Shown here piece by piece: positions 45,526 to 54,938 of a DNA stretch of 64,000 bases. The DNA lies in assembly GCF_025548555.1 (NCBI RefSeq), contig NZ_JAJLPA010000018.1, positions 1-64,000 on the forward strand, read 5' to 3'. A model generated the notes under the pieces. It made no database searches. It had not been told where the DNA came from and saw nothing but the letters and a program-made list of their open reading frames with translations. Both the position numbers and the translations under genes were made by a program. Source of the DNA: Sphingomonas sp. A2-49 (GTDB taxonomy: Bacteria > Pseudomonadota > Alphaproteobacteria > Sphingomonadales > Sphingomonadaceae). Within the stretch, counting starts at the first letter, position 1, and each line of letters opens with the position of its first letter.

Positions 45526-45542
45526 CCCGCCCCGGCGGGCGG

Positions 45543-46022
45543 TCAGCGCACGCAGCCGAGCGCCGCCGCGTCGATCGCGGTGGCGGCGCCGGCGAGCAGG
45601 TAGACGTCGGCGAAGGGGCGGCCGCCGGGGGCGACCGCCTCGACGCTCATGCTGCGCCCCGATCGGATCGCGGCGACGACGGCGCGGTCGCTCGGCGCGT
45701 CGGCGGCCCAGGCGTCGAGCGTGTTGGCGGTGAGGTCGAAGCGGCGCTCGCCGATCGTCAGCGTGACCGGCGCCGACCGGTCGCGCTCGCGCGACAGGCG
45801 GATGTGCAGCGATGCGCGCAGCCCGCGATCCGGCCAGGTCGCGACGCTCGCCCAGCCGCCCGCACGCCCGCCCGCGGTCGCGGGGCGGGCGATGGCATAG
45901 CAGCGCGCGGGCACGGCGTCGCGGAAGGCGCCCCAGCTCCTGTACACGCCGATCGCCTGGCGCGCCGGCGCCGCCGCTGCCAGCAGGGCGAGCAGCAGCA
46001 CGGCGTAGCGCGCGTCGCTCAC
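45543..46022 (-). CDS. Invasion-associated locus B-like exported protein
   Basis: 159 residues. It opens with a hydrophobic signal ([18 protein letters not shown]), so it is probably periplasmic. The pattern that follows ([31 protein letters not shown], a [14 protein letters not shown] region and the final [11 protein letters not shown]) resembles the IalB-like family, of unknown molecular role. The start is GTG at 46022, overlapping the stop of the histidine phosphatase gene (GTGA). The name should not be taken to imply virulence. Confidence 0.62.
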   Translation of the reverse strand: MSDARYAVLLLALLAAAAPARQAIGVYRSWGAFRDAVPARCYAIARPATAGGRAGGWASVATWPDRGLRASLHIRLSRERDRSAPVTLTIGERRFDLTANTLDAWAADAPSDRAVVAAIRSGRSMSVEAVAPGGRPFADVYLLAGAATAIDAAALGCVR

Positions 46023-46681
46023 GCCGGGGCGTGCCCGCTGCCGAGATGCGCGACCGTTTCGCGGCCGTGCGCGATCTCGACCAGCGACCCCTGCGGCAGG
46101 CCCGCCGCGATCGGCGCGCCCCATTCGGGGTGGACCGGCGCCCCCGTCATCACGCCGCGCAGCACCCGGCTCGATATGCCGTGCATGATGACGAGGCGGT
46201 CGCCGGGATCGTCGCCGGTGTCCGCCAGCCAGCCGGTGACACGGGCGGCGATGGCGCGATAATCCTCGCCATCGGCGGCGGGGCGCAGCAGTCCTTCCGC
46301 GGTCACCACCGGTCCGACCTCGTCCACCACGTCGGCGTAATAGCGCCCGCCCCAGCTGCCCATGCCGATCTCGACCAGCCGCGGGTCGGTGCGTGCCGCG
46401 TGCCAGTCGAGGCCGAGATGCTCGGCGATCACCGCCAGCGTCTGGAGCGCGCGGCCGGTCGGCGACGCCCAGAGCGTCAGCGCGGGCCGGTGACCGAGCC
46501 GCTCGCGCAGCGCGCGCCCGATCTCGTCCGCCTGCGCGAAACCGGCGCGGGTCAGCGGCGTGTGGGGGTGATCCCCCTGCAACCGGCGCGCGGCGTTGAA
46601 TACGGTTTCGCCGTGGCGGGCGACGAAGTCGCGGCCCTTGCGGTCGGAACGGGCCGGGGCGGCGGAAACGGACGGCGTCAT
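46019..46681 (-). CDS. Histidine phosphatase family protein
   Basis: 220 residues. The catalytic RHGET motif is at 22-26 ([18 protein letters not shown]), with a second catalytic His in [11 protein letters not shown]. This places it in the phosphoglycerate mutase-like branch. It could be a phosphatase of sugar phosphates, cobalamin intermediates or others; the context gives no hint. ATG at 46681 is the only good start. It overlaps the following gene by four bases. Confidence 0.85.
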   Translation of the reverse strand: MTPSVSAAPARSDRKGRDFVARHGETVFNAARRLQGDHPHTPLTRAGFAQADEIGRALRERLGHRPALTLWASPTGRALQTLAVIAEHLGLDWHAARTDPRLVEIGMGSWGGRYYADVVDEVGPVVTAEGLLRPAADGEDYRAIAARVTGWLADTGDDPGDRLVIMHGISSRVLRGVMTGAPVHPEWGAPIAAGLPQGSLVEIAHGRETVAHLGSGHAPA

Positions 46682-46815
46682 GCCGCCGGTGTCGGGGCGC
46701 TGTGGCGGAAAAGCAACGGTTTTCCGCGTTTAGCTGAGGTTCATGCAACGGCCGCCCGGTTCGACCATTGGAGCCGTCCGCCCCGCGTTCCCGGGGGCGA
46801 AACATGGAGTTGTTC

Positions 46816-47418
46816 ATGCGTATCATCATCCTCGCCGCGCTCGCCACCACCGCGTTCGCCACCCCCGTCCTCGCCCAGACCGCGGGCGCGCCGTTCACCG
46901 GGCTGCGCATCGAAGGCGTCGCCGGCTACGATGCGCTGAAGGACGGCCACGACCAGGGATCGAGCACCAGCGACGGCGTCGTCTATGGCGGTGCGGTCGG
47001 CTACGACGTGCAGCTCAACAACCTGATCGTCGGCGGCGAGGGCGAACTGACCGGGTCGACTTCCGACACCCGGACCGACAATCTGCTGACGCCGGGCGAC
47101 CGGCTGCGCGTGTCGGCTGGGCGCGACCTGTATGCGGGCGCGCGCGTCGGCTTCGTGCTCAACCCGACGACCCTCGCCTATGCCAAGGGCGGCTATACCA
47201 ATGCCCGGGTCGAGGCGCGCTACGACGTCGGCAACACGCGGACGACGGATCGCGTCGATCTCGACGGGCTGCGGCTCGGCGCCGGGCTGGAGCACCAGAT
47301 CGGTTCGAACACCTATGTGAAGGGCGAATACCGCTATTCGCATTACGGCAAGGCGGACGGGTTCGACATCGACGCCGACCGGCATCAGCTGGTCGCGGGC
47401 GTCGGCATGCGGTTCTGA
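46816..47418 (+). CDS. Outer-membrane beta-barrel protein
   Basis: 200 residues. The signal peptide (MRIIILAALATTAFATPVLA, cut before QTAGAPF) is followed by an 8-strand-like alternation with Gly/aromatic ends (GLRIEGVAGYDAL..., GAVGYDVQLNNLIVGGEGEL, GARVGFVLNPTTLAYAKGGYT, GLEHQIGSNTYVKGEYRYSHYG) and a terminal aromatic GVGMRF. This resembles the Omp25/OmpA-like small porins of alphaproteobacteria. A GGAG six bases before the ATG at 46816 supports that start over ATG at 46804. A strong terminator follows at 47450-47480. Confidence 0.88.
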   Translation: MRIIILAALATTAFATPVLAQTAGAPFTGLRIEGVAGYDALKDGHDQGSSTSDGVVYGGAVGYDVQLNNLIVGGEGELTGSTSDTRTDNLLTPGDRLRVSAGRDLYAGARVGFVLNPTTLAYAKGGYTNARVEARYDVGNTRTTDRVDLDGLRLGAGLEHQIGSNTYVKGEYRYSHYGKADGFDIDADRHQLVAGVGMRF

Positions 47419-47449
47419 GGTCAACGCTTCGTTAACCCGAATCGTCGGA

Positions 47450-47480
47450 GGGGTCGGGGCGCTTGCTCCGACCCCTTTTT
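47450..47480 (+). terminator. Terminator of the outer-membrane protein gene
   Basis: The stem 47450-47460 with 47465-47475 (11 pairs including one G-T) has loop GCTT and is followed by TTTTT (47476-47480). It begins 32 bases after the stop. Confidence 0.9.
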
Positions 47481-47495
47481 CATGGGTAGGACAGG

Positions 47496-47509
47496 CGGGA
47501 CATGTCCCG
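47496..47509. promoter_or_regulatory. 14-bp palindrome CGGGACATGTCCCG in the dnaN leader
   Basis: A perfect palindrome (CGGGACATGTCCCG) 65-78 bases before the dnaN ATG and directly next to three tandem 18-bp repeats. The location suggests control of dnaN, but no known motif is matched. Confidence 0.45.
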
Positions 47510-47556
47510 GACTCGGGGGACGACCCGGTTTCGGGGGAAGACCCGGTTTCGGGGGA
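47504..47556 (+). repeat. Three 18-bp tandem repeats in the dnaN leader
   Basis: Units at 47504-47520, 47522-47538 and 47540-47556 have period 18. The last two are identical (GACCCGGTTTCGGGGGA), and the first differs at four positions. They end 17 bases before the dnaN ATG. Each unit has complementary CCCGG and CGGGG ends, so the leader RNA could fold into repeated small hairpins. Confidence 0.8.
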
Positions 47557-47573
47557 CAGGGGTTTTAAAGATC

Positions 47574-48689
47574 ATGAAGGCGACGATCGAACGCGCAACG
47601 CTCCTGAAGGGGCTGAGCCACGTCCAGTCCGTGGTGGAGCGGCGCAACACCATCCCGATCCTGTCGAACGTGCTGCTGGAAGCGACGGCGGAGGGCCAGC
47701 TGCGGCTGATGGCGACCGACCTCGACCTCCAGATCAACGAATCGATCGTGGCGGCGGTCGACCAGCCGGGTTCGACGACGGTATCCGCGCACACGCTGTT
47801 CGACATCGCCCGCAAGCTGCCCGAGGGCAGCCAGGTGCAGCTGCACGCCGCGGAAGGGCGAATGTCGATCGTCGCAGGGCGCGCGCGCTTCAGCCTCGGC
47901 ACGCTGCCGCGCGACGATTTCCCGGTGATCGCCGAGGGCGAATTGCCGACGCAGTTCGAAATCCCGGCGGAAACGCTGAAGCAGATCATCGACAAGACGC
48001 GCTTCGCCATCTCGACCGAGGAAACGCGTTACTACCTGAACGGCATCTTCCTGCACGTGCAGGACGACGCCAGCGAACCGACGCTGAAGGCCGCCGCGAC
48101 CGACGGCCACCGGCTGGCGCGCGTCACGCTGCCGCGGCCCGAGGGCGCGGCGGGGATGCCCGACGTGATCGTGCCGCGCAAATGCGTCGCCGAACTGCGC
48201 AAGTTGCTCGACGAGGTCGACGGGTCGGTCGGCGTGTCGCTGTCGGGGACCAAGATCCGCTTCGACCTGGGGCAGGCGGTGCTGACGTCGAAGCTGATCG
48301 ACGGGACCTTCCCCGATTATTCGCGCGTCATCCCGACCGGGAACGACAAGATCCTGAAGCTCGATCCGCGCAGCTTCGAGGAAGGCGTCGACCGCGTCTC
48401 GACGATCGCCACCGAAAAGACGCGCGCGGTCAAGATGGCGCTCGACCGCGACAAGATCACGCTGTCGGTGACCAGCCCCGAAAACGGCACCGCCGCCGAG
48501 GAAGTGCCGGGCGACTATGCCGCGATGCCGTTCGAGATCGGCTTCAACAGCCGCTATCTGCTCGATATCCTCGGCCAGATCGACGGCGACGTGGTCGAGG
48601 TGCATTTGAACGATGCCGCCGCACCGACGCTGATCCGCGAAAACGACAAGGCGCCGGCGCTGTACGTCCTGATGCCGATGCGCGTCTGA
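47574..48689 (+). CDS. dnaN: DNA polymerase III, beta sliding clamp
   Basis: 371 residues. Three clamp domains occur in order: about 1-125 (MKATIERATLLKGLSHVQSVVERR...), 126-250 and 251-371. The C-terminus is PALYVLMPMRV, normal for the peptide-binding pocket. It encircles DNA and tethers the polymerase. The usual dnaA neighbour is not here. The leader contains a tandem repeat array and a palindrome, and the gene is preceded by the terminator of the outer-membrane protein gene. Confidence 0.96.
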   Translation: MKATIERATLLKGLSHVQSVVERRNTIPILSNVLLEATAEGQLRLMATDLDLQINESIVAAVDQPGSTTVSAHTLFDIARKLPEGSQVQLHAAEGRMSIVAGRARFSLGTLPRDDFPVIAEGELPTQFEIPAETLKQIIDKTRFAISTEETRYYLNGIFLHVQDDASEPTLKAAATDGHRLARVTLPRPEGAAGMPDVIVPRKCVAELRKLLDEVDGSVGVSLSGTKIRFDLGQAVLTSKLIDGTFPDYSRVIPTGNDKILKLDPRSFEEGVDRVSTIATEKTRAVKMALDRDKITLSVTSPENGTAAEEVPGDYAAMPFEIGFNSRYLLDILGQIDGDVVEVHLNDAAAPTLIRENDKAPALYVLMPMRV

Positions 48690-48696
48690 TCCGCCG

Positions 48697-48717
48697 CCGG
48701 GGGATCCTTCCCCCCGG
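48697..48717. terminator. Hairpin between convergent dnaN and SGNH hydrolase
   Basis: CCGGGGG (48697-48703) pairs with CCCCCGG (48711-48717) around 7 bases, 7 bases after the dnaN stop. No T-tract. It is placed to terminate both convergent genes. Confidence 0.45.
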
Positions 48718-48722
48718 GCCGG

Positions 48723-49607
48723 TCAGCGCTGGGCCAGCTGTTCCGACGCGATCAGCTGGAGCGAGGCGGCAAGGTCGGGGGACAGGCCCAGCTCGTCGGC
48801 GGCACGTTCGCCGCGCCCCAGCGTGCGGGGATCGACCCCGGTGATGCGGCCGAACACCACCAGCGCCTCAAGATAATAGCCCGCCGTGCTGGCGTGATAC
48901 TGGTCGTAGGACCACAGGTTCGCCTGACCGAAGGCGACGCCGTCATAGGGATCGGGATCGGCGACGCGCGCGGCGAAGGCGCGGTTCCATGCCTGGCCGA
49001 CCGGAATCACCCCGGACACCGACCGGTTGGTGATCCGCGCCCGGTCGGCGGCGCTGCGCAGATCGTCCGCCATCGCGCCGATCGGCCGGCCGTACCACGC
49101 GCCGCCGGGCTGATAGACCTGATCCGCGCGGCTCCACGTCGCCATCAGCTCGACGCGCACGGCATGGTTGCGGACGCGGAACAGCGATCCCAGCTGACCG
49201 ACGCTGCGGATATATTGGGTGGGGTTGCCGGGGCGGTCGCGGTCGAGCGTGCTGTATTCCTGCAGTACGACGACATCCCATGCGCGGTCGAACAGGTGGC
49301 GGCGCTGGTCGTAGTGGAAGGCGAGGCTCTGGCCGCCCTGCGTCTCCAGGCTGACGGCATAGGCCAGCCCCGCCTCGTCGGCGAATTCCTTGAACAGGGC
49401 GGGTACCCCGCCATAGCCCGCGCCGGTCAGGTCGGTGACGCGATGCGCGTGCCAGTTGCGCACCGGCGAATGCGCGCCCTGGGTGAAGCTGTTGCCGATG
49501 AACAGGATCGTGCGCGGCAGCGCGACCGGCGCGGGCGCCCGCTGTGCCGCCGCCGTGGTGGACACGGTCATCGCCAGCATCACGGCGGCCGCCATCTTGA
49601 TCGTCAT
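48723..49607 (-). CDS. Exported SGNH/GDSL-like hydrolase
   Basis: 294 residues. A signal peptide (about 1-21, ending TTAAAQ) leads to block I, FIGNSFTQGAHS (36-47), with nucleophile candidate Ser40. A later DQYHASTAGYYL provides Asp-x-x-His as in block V of SGNH enzymes. It may be a periplasmic esterase or acetyl-hydrolase; substrate unknown. The family usually has a GDS-like start; here it is GNSFT, as in some DUF4886-type members. It is divergent from bioF with 110 bases between. Confidence 0.78.
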   Translation of the reverse strand: MTIKMAAAVMLAMTVSTTAAAQRAPAPVALPRTILFIGNSFTQGAHSPVRNWHAHRVTDLTGAGYGGVPALFKEFADEAGLAYAVSLETQGGQSLAFHYDQRRHLFDRAWDVVVLQEYSTLDRDRPGNPTQYIRSVGQLGSLFRVRNHAVRVELMATWSRADQVYQPGGAWYGRPIGAMADDLRSAADRARITNRSVSGVIPVGQAWNRAFAARVADPDPYDGVAFGQANLWSYDQYHASTAGYYLEALVVFGRITGVDPRTLGRGERAADELGLSPDLAASLQLIASEQLAQR

Positions 49608-49717
49608 CGTTACGTCCCTCGCGCCTCCGGCCGACGGCGCGCGATTCGGCGGCCGTCGGCAAGGGGGGTGTCGATGCCACGCTGGCGCCCGCCTGTGGAG
49701 CCGTTAAGGGAGCGGCG

Positions 49718-50812
49718 ATGCTCCAATTCTATCGCGACGATCTGGCGCGGCTCGACGCCAACGACCGGTTGCGCAGCCTGCGCGCGCGGACCGGGGTGGA
49801 TTTCGCCTCCAACGACTATCTGGGCCTCGGCGGTTCGGCGCGATTGCGCGATGCGGTGGCGGCGGCGATCGACCGCGGGGTGCCGATCGGGTCGGGCGGA
49901 TCGCGGCTGCTGCGCGGCAATCATCCCGAGCACGAGGCGCTGGAGGCGGAGGCGGCGGCCTGGTTCGGCAGCGAGGCGGCATTGTTCTTCGCCAACGGCT
50001 ATGCCGCCAACGTCGCCGCATTCGCCACGCTGCCGCAACCCGGCGACCTCGTCGTCCACGATGCGCTGGTCCATGCGAGCGCGCACGACGGGATGCGGTT
50101 GGGGCGGGCGCCGCGGGTGGCGGCGGCGCACAACGACCTCGCCGCGTTCGACGCCGCGATCCGAGGGTGGCGGACCGACGGCGGCACCGGCACGCCGTGG
50201 ATCGCGGTCGAGAGCCTGTACGGCATGGACGGCGACCGCGCGCCGCTCGCCGCCCTGATCGATCTCGCCGACCGGCATCAGGCGATGCTGCTGATCGACG
50301 AGGCGCATGCGACCGGCGTGTTCGGCGCCGGCGGGCGCGGACTGGCCGCCGCGTGGCACGGGCGCGAGAACGTCGTCACGCTGCACACCTGCGGCAAGGC
50401 GCTGGGCGCGGAGGGCGGGCTGTTGTGCCTGCCGCGCGTGCTGCGCGACATGCTGGTCAACCGTGCGCGCGGCTTCGTCTTTTCCACCGCGCCCTCGCCC
50501 CTGGTCGCGGCGGCGGTGCGCGCGGGCCTGCGCATCCTCGCCGACGAGCCGGAGCGGCAGGCGCGGCTGTGGGCGCTGGTCGCGGAGGCGGAGCGGGCGT
50601 TCGGCTTCGCGACGGGATCGCAGCTGTTCCCGGTGATCCTCGGCGACGATGCCGCGGCGGTGTGGCACGCCGCGCGGTGCCAGGCGGCGGGCTATGACGT
50701 GCGCGCGATCCGCCCGCCGACGGTGCCCGTGGGCACCGCGCGACTGCGGATATCGATCACCTGCAACGTCGACGCGGCAGCGATCGCGGGACTGGCGGAG
50801 GTGTTGCGATGA
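49718..50812 (+). CDS. bioF: 8-amino-7-oxononanoate synthase
   Basis: 364 residues. PLP-dependent enzyme that condenses pimeloyl-ACP/CoA with alanine in biotin synthesis. The family blocks are [12 protein letters not shown] (28-39), [20 protein letters not shown] (57-76), [10 protein letters not shown] (191-200, PLP Asp) and the Schiff-base Lys227 in HTCGKALG. The stop overlaps the bioD start by 4 bases (ATGA). Confidence 0.95.
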   Translation: MLQFYRDDLARLDANDRLRSLRARTGVDFASNDYLGLGGSARLRDAVAAAIDRGVPIGSGGSRLLRGNHPEHEALEAEAAAWFGSEAALFFANGYAANVAAFATLPQPGDLVVHDALVHASAHDGMRLGRAPRVAAAHNDLAAFDAAIRGWRTDGGTGTPWIAVESLYGMDGDRAPLAALIDLADRHQAMLLIDEAHATGVFGAGGRGLAAAWHGRENVVTLHTCGKALGAEGGLLCLPRVLRDMLVNRARGFVFSTAPSPLVAAAVRAGLRILADEPERQARLWALVAEAERAFGFATGSQLFPVILGDDAAAVWHAARCQAAGYDVRAIRPPTVPVGTARLRISITCNVDAAAIAGLAEVLR

Positions 50813-51426
50813 GCCGGACGATCGTCGTCACCGGCACCGATACGGACGTCGGCAAGACGGTGTTCGCCGCGGCGCTCGCCGCCGCGCTCGACGCAACCTA
50901 TTGGAAGCCGGTGCAGGCGGGGCTGGACGACGGCGGCGATGGCGCCGCGGTGCGGGCGCTGGGCGTGCGCCGGGTGCTGCCGGAGGCGTACCGGCTGGCG
51001 ACGCCCTGTTCGCCGCACCGCGCCGCACGGATCGACGGGGTCGAGATCGATCCCGCCCGCCTGGCGCTGCCCGCGGTCGCGGGGCCGCTGGTGGTGGAGG
51101 GGGCGGGCGGCGTGCTGGTGCCGCTGTCCGACGACCTGCTCTATGCCGATCTGTTCGCGTTGTGGCGCGCGCCGGTGGTGCTGGTCGCGCGCACCGCGCT
51201 CGGCACGATCAACCACAGCCTGTTGTCGATCGCGGCGCTGCGCGCGCGCGGGGTGCCGATCCTCGGCATCGCGTTCAACGGCGAGGCGCAGGAGGACAGC
51301 GAGGCGACGATCGCGCGGATCGGCGGCGTGCGGCGGCTCGGCCGTCTGGGGCGGGTCGACCCGCTCGACGCGGGCACGCTGGCGACGGCGTTCGCCGCCG
51401 GATTTTCGCGGGGCGCCTTCGCATGA
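50809..51426 (+). CDS. bioD: Dethiobiotin synthetase
   Basis: 205 residues. An ATP-dependent ring-forming enzyme of biotin synthesis with the P-loop [14 protein letters not shown] (about 5-18) and WKPVQAG. Other family blocks are [14 protein letters not shown] and [17 protein letters not shown]. It overlaps bioF upstream and bioA downstream (ATGA), so the bioFDA genes are translated as a coupled unit. It is slightly shorter than the E. coli protein (225). Confidence 0.93.
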   Translation: MSRTIVVTGTDTDVGKTVFAAALAAALDATYWKPVQAGLDDGGDGAAVRALGVRRVLPEAYRLATPCSPHRAARIDGVEIDPARLALPAVAGPLVVEGAGGVLVPLSDDLLYADLFALWRAPVVLVARTALGTINHSLLSIAALRARGVPILGIAFNGEAQEDSEATIARIGGVRRLGRLGRVDPLDAGTLATAFAAGFSRGAFA

Positions 51427-52664
51427 CCTCGCCGATCTGGCACCCGTTCACGCAGCATGGCCTGCGCGAACCGATCCCGACGGTGGTGCGCGCCGAGGGA
51501 GCGGCGCTGTATACCGCGGACGGGCGGCGCGTGATCGACGCGATATCGAGCTGGTGGGTGACGACGCACGGCCATCGCGAACCGCGGATCATGGCCGCGA
51601 TCGCCGATCAGGCGGCACGGATGGACCAGATCATCTTTGCCGGCTGGACCCATGCGCCCGCGGAGGCCGTTGCGGCCGGGCTGCTGCGGCTGATGCCCGA
51701 CGCGCTCACCCGCGTGTTCTTTTCCGATTCGGGATCGACCGCGGTCGAGGTCGCCCTGAAGATGGCGCTCGGCTATTGGCTCAACCGCGGCGAGCCGCGG
51801 CACCGCATCCTCGTGCTCGACCATGGCTATCACGGCGATACGATCGGGACGATGTCGGTCGGCGCGCGCGGCGCGTTCAACCGCGCCTACGAACCGTTGC
51901 TGTTCGACGTGGCGACGATCCCCTTTCCCGCCGCCGGGGCCGAACAGGCGACGCTCGATGCGCTGGAGGCGGCCTGTCGGCAGGCGCCGGCGGCGCTGAT
52001 CGTCGAGCCGCTGGTCTGCGGCGCGGGGGGCATGCTGACCTATCCCGCCCGCGTGCTCGCGGCGATGCGCGCGATCTGCGCCGACCATGACGTGCTGTTC
52101 GTCGCCGACGAGGTGATGACGGGATGGGGGCGGACCGGCACGCTGCTGGCGTGCGAGCAGGCCGGGGTGGTGCCCGACATCCTCTGCCTGTCGAAGGGGC
52201 TGACCGGCGGTGCGGTGCCGCTGGCGGTGACGATGGCCAGCGAAGCGATCTATCAGGCGCACCTGAGCCAGGACCGGGCGCGGATGTTCTTCCATTCGTC
52301 CAGCTACACCGCCAACCCGATCGCCTGCGCCGCCGCGGCGGCGAACATCGCGATCTGGGAAGACGAGCCGGTGCCGGATCGGGTCGCCGACCTGTCGGCC
52401 CGACAGGCCGTACGGGCGGCGGCGCTGGCCGGCGTGCGCAACGTGCGGACGCTCGGCACGATCGCGGCGATGGACCTGGGGCCGGACGGTGCGGACTATC
52501 TGTCGGCGCTGGGGCCGGCGTTGCTCGCGTTCTTCCGCGAGCGCGACCTGTTGCTGCGGCCGCTGGGCAATACGGTGTATGTCATGCCGCCCTATTGCAT
52601 CACGGATACGGATCTGGACGCGGTCTACGCGGCGATCGGGGAGGCGGCGGTGCGGTTCGGCTGA
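51423..52664 (+). CDS. bioA: Adenosylmethionine-8-amino-7-oxononanoate aminotransferase
   Basis: 413 residues. It transfers the amino group of SAM to 8-amino-7-oxononanoate (biotin step 2). WHPFTQHG and SSWWVTTHG (substrate-binding Trp pair 44-45) are typical of BioA. PLP contacts are [11 protein letters not shown] (Asp229) and Schiff-base Lys258 ([10 protein letters not shown]). It is the third gene of bioFDA; bioB is not in the window. A repeat-rich gap of about 350 bases follows. Confidence 0.95.
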   Translation: MTSPIWHPFTQHGLREPIPTVVRAEGAALYTADGRRVIDAISSWWVTTHGHREPRIMAAIADQAARMDQIIFAGWTHAPAEAVAAGLLRLMPDALTRVFFSDSGSTAVEVALKMALGYWLNRGEPRHRILVLDHGYHGDTIGTMSVGARGAFNRAYEPLLFDVATIPFPAAGAEQATLDALEAACRQAPAALIVEPLVCGAGGMLTYPARVLAAMRAICADHDVLFVADEVMTGWGRTGTLLACEQAGVVPDILCLSKGLTGGAVPLAVTMASEAIYQAHLSQDRARMFFHSSSYTANPIACAAAAANIAIWEDEPVPDRVADLSARQAVRAAALAGVRNVRTLGTIAAMDLGPDGADYLSALGPALLAFFRERDLLLRPLGNTVYVMPPYCITDTDLDAVYAAIGEAAVRFG

Positions 52665-52693
52665 GGCCGCCGTCCGATGGGCGCCGCGGGTGG

Positions 52694-53005
52694 TTCGCGC
52701 GAAGACGCGACGCCGCGAAGAAGAACGGGGTTCGCGCGGAGGCGCGGAGAAGAAGGCCGTGCGGTTTTGCTTCGGACGGGGTCTGTGCGGCGATGCGGGT
52801 GTTCGCGCGAAGACGCAAAGCCGCGAAGAGGGCGCGCGCGCGGAGGCGCGGAGGCGCGGAGAAGAATGAAGGCCGCGCAGCGGCTATCCCGCTCCTTTGG
52901 CCCATTGGCGATAGGGGCGCTTCGCGCCGGGCGTGACACCTCCGCGTCTCCGCGCCTCCGCGCGAACCCCCTTCTTCTTCGCGGCTTCGCGGCTTCGCGC
53001 GAAAA
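52694..53005. repeat. TTCGCGCGAAG/GGAGGCGCGGAG repeat block
   Basis: This fills almost the whole 346-base gap between bioA and the galactose dehydrogenase gene. Two direct units (from 52694 and about 52803) of TTCGCGCGAAGACGC...GGAGGCGCGGAG are followed by an inverted counterpart (about 52940-53005, ending CGCCTCCGCGCGAA...GGCTTCGCGCGAAAAC). The same family occurs at 27573-27698 and 63830-63960. No gene is seen here; open frames across it are low-complexity artefacts. Confidence 0.75.
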
Positions 53006-53010
53006 CCCCC

Positions 53011-53952
53011 TTATTCCACGAACGGATCGACCGTGATCCGCCGCCCGCGCAGGAAGGCGTCGGCGACGTGGCGCAGCGGCGCGATGTCGACGTCGCTCGT
53101 CCCCGCCTGCACGATCTCCGCGAAGCGGCGGTAGAGGCCGGCATATTCGCCGTGCAGCGCATGCGCCTGCGCCGGTTCGCTGCCGTCGGGCAACACCAGC
53201 CGCGCGCCGCCGTCGTGCAGCGTCAGGGTACCGCGGTCGGTTTCGACGACGATGTCCCAGCTTTGCGGCCCCTGCTGGAGGAAGTCGAAATCCGCCGCGA
53301 TGCGCAGCCCGGCGTCGTCGGTGAACGCCAGCCGCGCGGCGATCGGCGCATCGCGATTGGCGGGAAAGTCCAGCGCGGCATCGGTGATGAAGAACGGCCG
53401 CGGCAGGATGCGCGTGACGATCGAGAGCGCGTTGATGCCCGGATCGAACACGCCGAAGCCGCCCGCGTCGAGGATCCACGTCTGGCCGGGGTGCCAGACG
53501 CGGATGTCCTCGCGCCAGGTCACCGTCACCGCATCGATCCGCGCATCGGCCAGAAACGCGCGCGCCGGCTCGACGCCGGGCGCGTAGCGCGAATGCCAGC
53601 TCGCGAACAGGCTGACGCCGGCCGCATCCGCCGCCGCTTGCAGCTGCGCGACCTCCGCCAGCGTCGCGCCGGGCGGCTTTTCGAGGAAGACGTGCCACCC
53701 CTGCGCGATCGCCTGCGCGGCGATGGCGCGGCGCACCTGCGGCGGCGTGCACAGCGCGACCGCATCGATCGCGACGCCGCTCGCGATCAGCTCGGCGATG
53801 TCGGTGAAATGCGGCACGCCGTCGACGCCGCCGCCATGCCGGCTGACCGTCGCGGCGAGTACGATGTCGGCTTCGTCGGCGATCGCGGGTACGTGTTGGT
53901 CGTGCGCGATCTTGCCCATGCCGATCAGCGCGAGGCGGATCGGCGCGCTCAC
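53011..53952 (-). CDS. gal: D-galactose 1-dehydrogenase
   Basis: 313 residues, Gfo/Idh/MocA family. It oxidises D-galactose to D-galactono-lactone with NAD(P)+, the entry step of the De Ley-Doudoroff pathway. Marks of the galactose dehydrogenase subgroup are GMGKIAHDQHVPAI (11-24), the catalytic-site EKPP (91-94), WHSRYAPGVEPA, WKEDVRKWHPGQ-like WREDIRVWHPGQTWI, and GFGVFDPGINALSIV. These closely resemble the Pseudomonas enzyme as I recall it. The start is GTG at 53952 (overlap GTGA with the preceding gene). All neighbours upstream belong to galactose use. Confidence 0.9.
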   Translation of the reverse strand: MSAPIRLALIGMGKIAHDQHVPAIADEADIVLAATVSRHGGGVDGVPHFTDIAELIASGVAIDAVALCTPPQVRRAIAAQAIAQGWHVFLEKPPGATLAEVAQLQAAADAAGVSLFASWHSRYAPGVEPARAFLADARIDAVTVTWREDIRVWHPGQTWILDAGGFGVFDPGINALSIVTRILPRPFFITDAALDFPANRDAPIAARLAFTDDAGLRIAADFDFLQQGPQSWDIVVETDRGTLTLHDGGARLVLPDGSEPAQAHALHGEYAGLYRRFAEIVQAGTSDVDIAPLRHVADAFLRGRRITVDPFVE

Positions 53953-54938
53953 AGCGGCCGCACCGTGACGGGCGCCCCGTCGGCGGTGGCGAGCGGGTTG
54001 CGCAGCGGCAGCGCGAAGGGCTCCGCGGCGATCACGAACACGTCGCCGTCCTGTGTCTGCACGGCGTCGGCGCAGGACAGCGTCGCGGTGCCGAAGAAGT
54101 GGACGTGGATGTCGCCGGGCCGGCGGAACGCGGCGTATTTGAAGTGATGGTGTTCGAGGTTGGCGAGGCTGTGCGACATGTTCGCCTCGCCGGTCAGGAA
54201 CGGCTTTTCCCACAGCGTCGCGCCGTCGCGCTCGATCCGGCTGGTGCCCCGGATGTCCGCCGGCGGTTCGCCGAGCAGCAGTTCCGCGCCGAGCGACGCC
54301 TGGCGCAGCTTGGAATGCGCCAGCCACAGGTAATTGTGGCGTTCGGTGACGTGGTCGCTGAATTCGTTGGCGAGCGCGACGCCGAGCCGGAACGGCGTGC
54401 CGTCGTCGCCGATCAGGTAGATGCCGGCGAGTTCGGGCTCCTCGCCGCCGTCCTGCGCGAAGGCGGGCGAGGTCAGCGGCGCGTCCGGCGCGACCAGCGA
54501 CTGGCCATCGCCCTTGTAGAACCATTCGGGCTGCGCGCCGGTCGCGCCGGCGGCGGGACGGCCGCCCTCCATTCCTTCGAGAAACAGCCGCATCGAATCG
54601 GTCTGCTGGCCGGCCGCGGCGGCCTTGTGCATCGCGTCGCGCCCCGCGGCGGAGCCGAGGTGGGTGAGGCCGGTGCCGGCGAGCATGATCCGCGCGGAAT
54701 CGGGATGGTCGATCGCCGGCAGCAAGGTGCCGTCGGCGAGCGCGGCGTCGAGATCGACGCGCGCGTCGGTGCGGCGCGCGCGCGCGGCGTCGAGCAGCGT
54801 CCCACCCGTCGCGATCGCCGCCTGCGCGAGCTCGCGCGTCGTGGCGACGCCGGACAGGACATGCGCCTCCGCCTCGGCAAGGAGGACGCGGCGCGTGCCG
54901 TCGGGCAGGCGTTGCTGGAGCAGGCGAGCGTAGGTCAT
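53949..54938 (-). CDS. AraD1/GguC family protein (FAH fold)
   Basis: 329 residues. The sequence is of the AraD1/GguC type, related in fold to fumarylacetoacetate hydrolases: FRLGVALANEFSDHVTERHNYLWLAHSKLR, GATLWEKPFLTGEANMSHS and HHFKYAAFRRPGDIHVHFFGTATLSC. Members occur in arabinose and galactose operons (GguC in Agrobacterium), but their reaction is not settled to my knowledge. Here the gene lies between galactose dehydrogenase and KDPGal aldolase with 4-base overlaps on both sides, so it must be co-translated with the pathway. Possible roles are lactone hydrolysis or handling of 2-keto-3-deoxy acids. Confidence 0.8.
   Translation of the reverse strand: MTYARLLQQRLPDGTRRVLLAEAEAHVLSGVATTRELAQAAIATGGTLLDAARARRTDARVDLDAALADGTLLPAIDHPDSARIMLAGTGLTHLGSAAGRDAMHKAAAAGQQTDSMRLFLEGMEGGRPAAGATGAQPEWFYKGDGQSLVAPDAPLTSPAFAQDGGEEPELAGIYLIGDDGTPFRLGVALANEFSDHVTERHNYLWLAHSKLRQASLGAELLLGEPPADIRGTSRIERDGATLWEKPFLTGEANMSHSLANLEHHHFKYAAFRRPGDIHVHFFGTATLSCADAVQTQDGDVFVIAAEPFALPLRNPLATADGAPVTVRPL

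Noticed and set aside
47496..47556. Replication origin near dnaN
   Set aside because: The repeats are GC-rich, with no DnaA-box-like TTATCCACA or AT-rich unwinding region, and dnaA is absent.
52625..53752. A minus-strand open frame running through the bioA-gal repeat block
   Set aside because: Most of it is translated GC repeat sequence and the antisense of bioA and a shadow of the galactose dehydrogenase. No start signal or domain.
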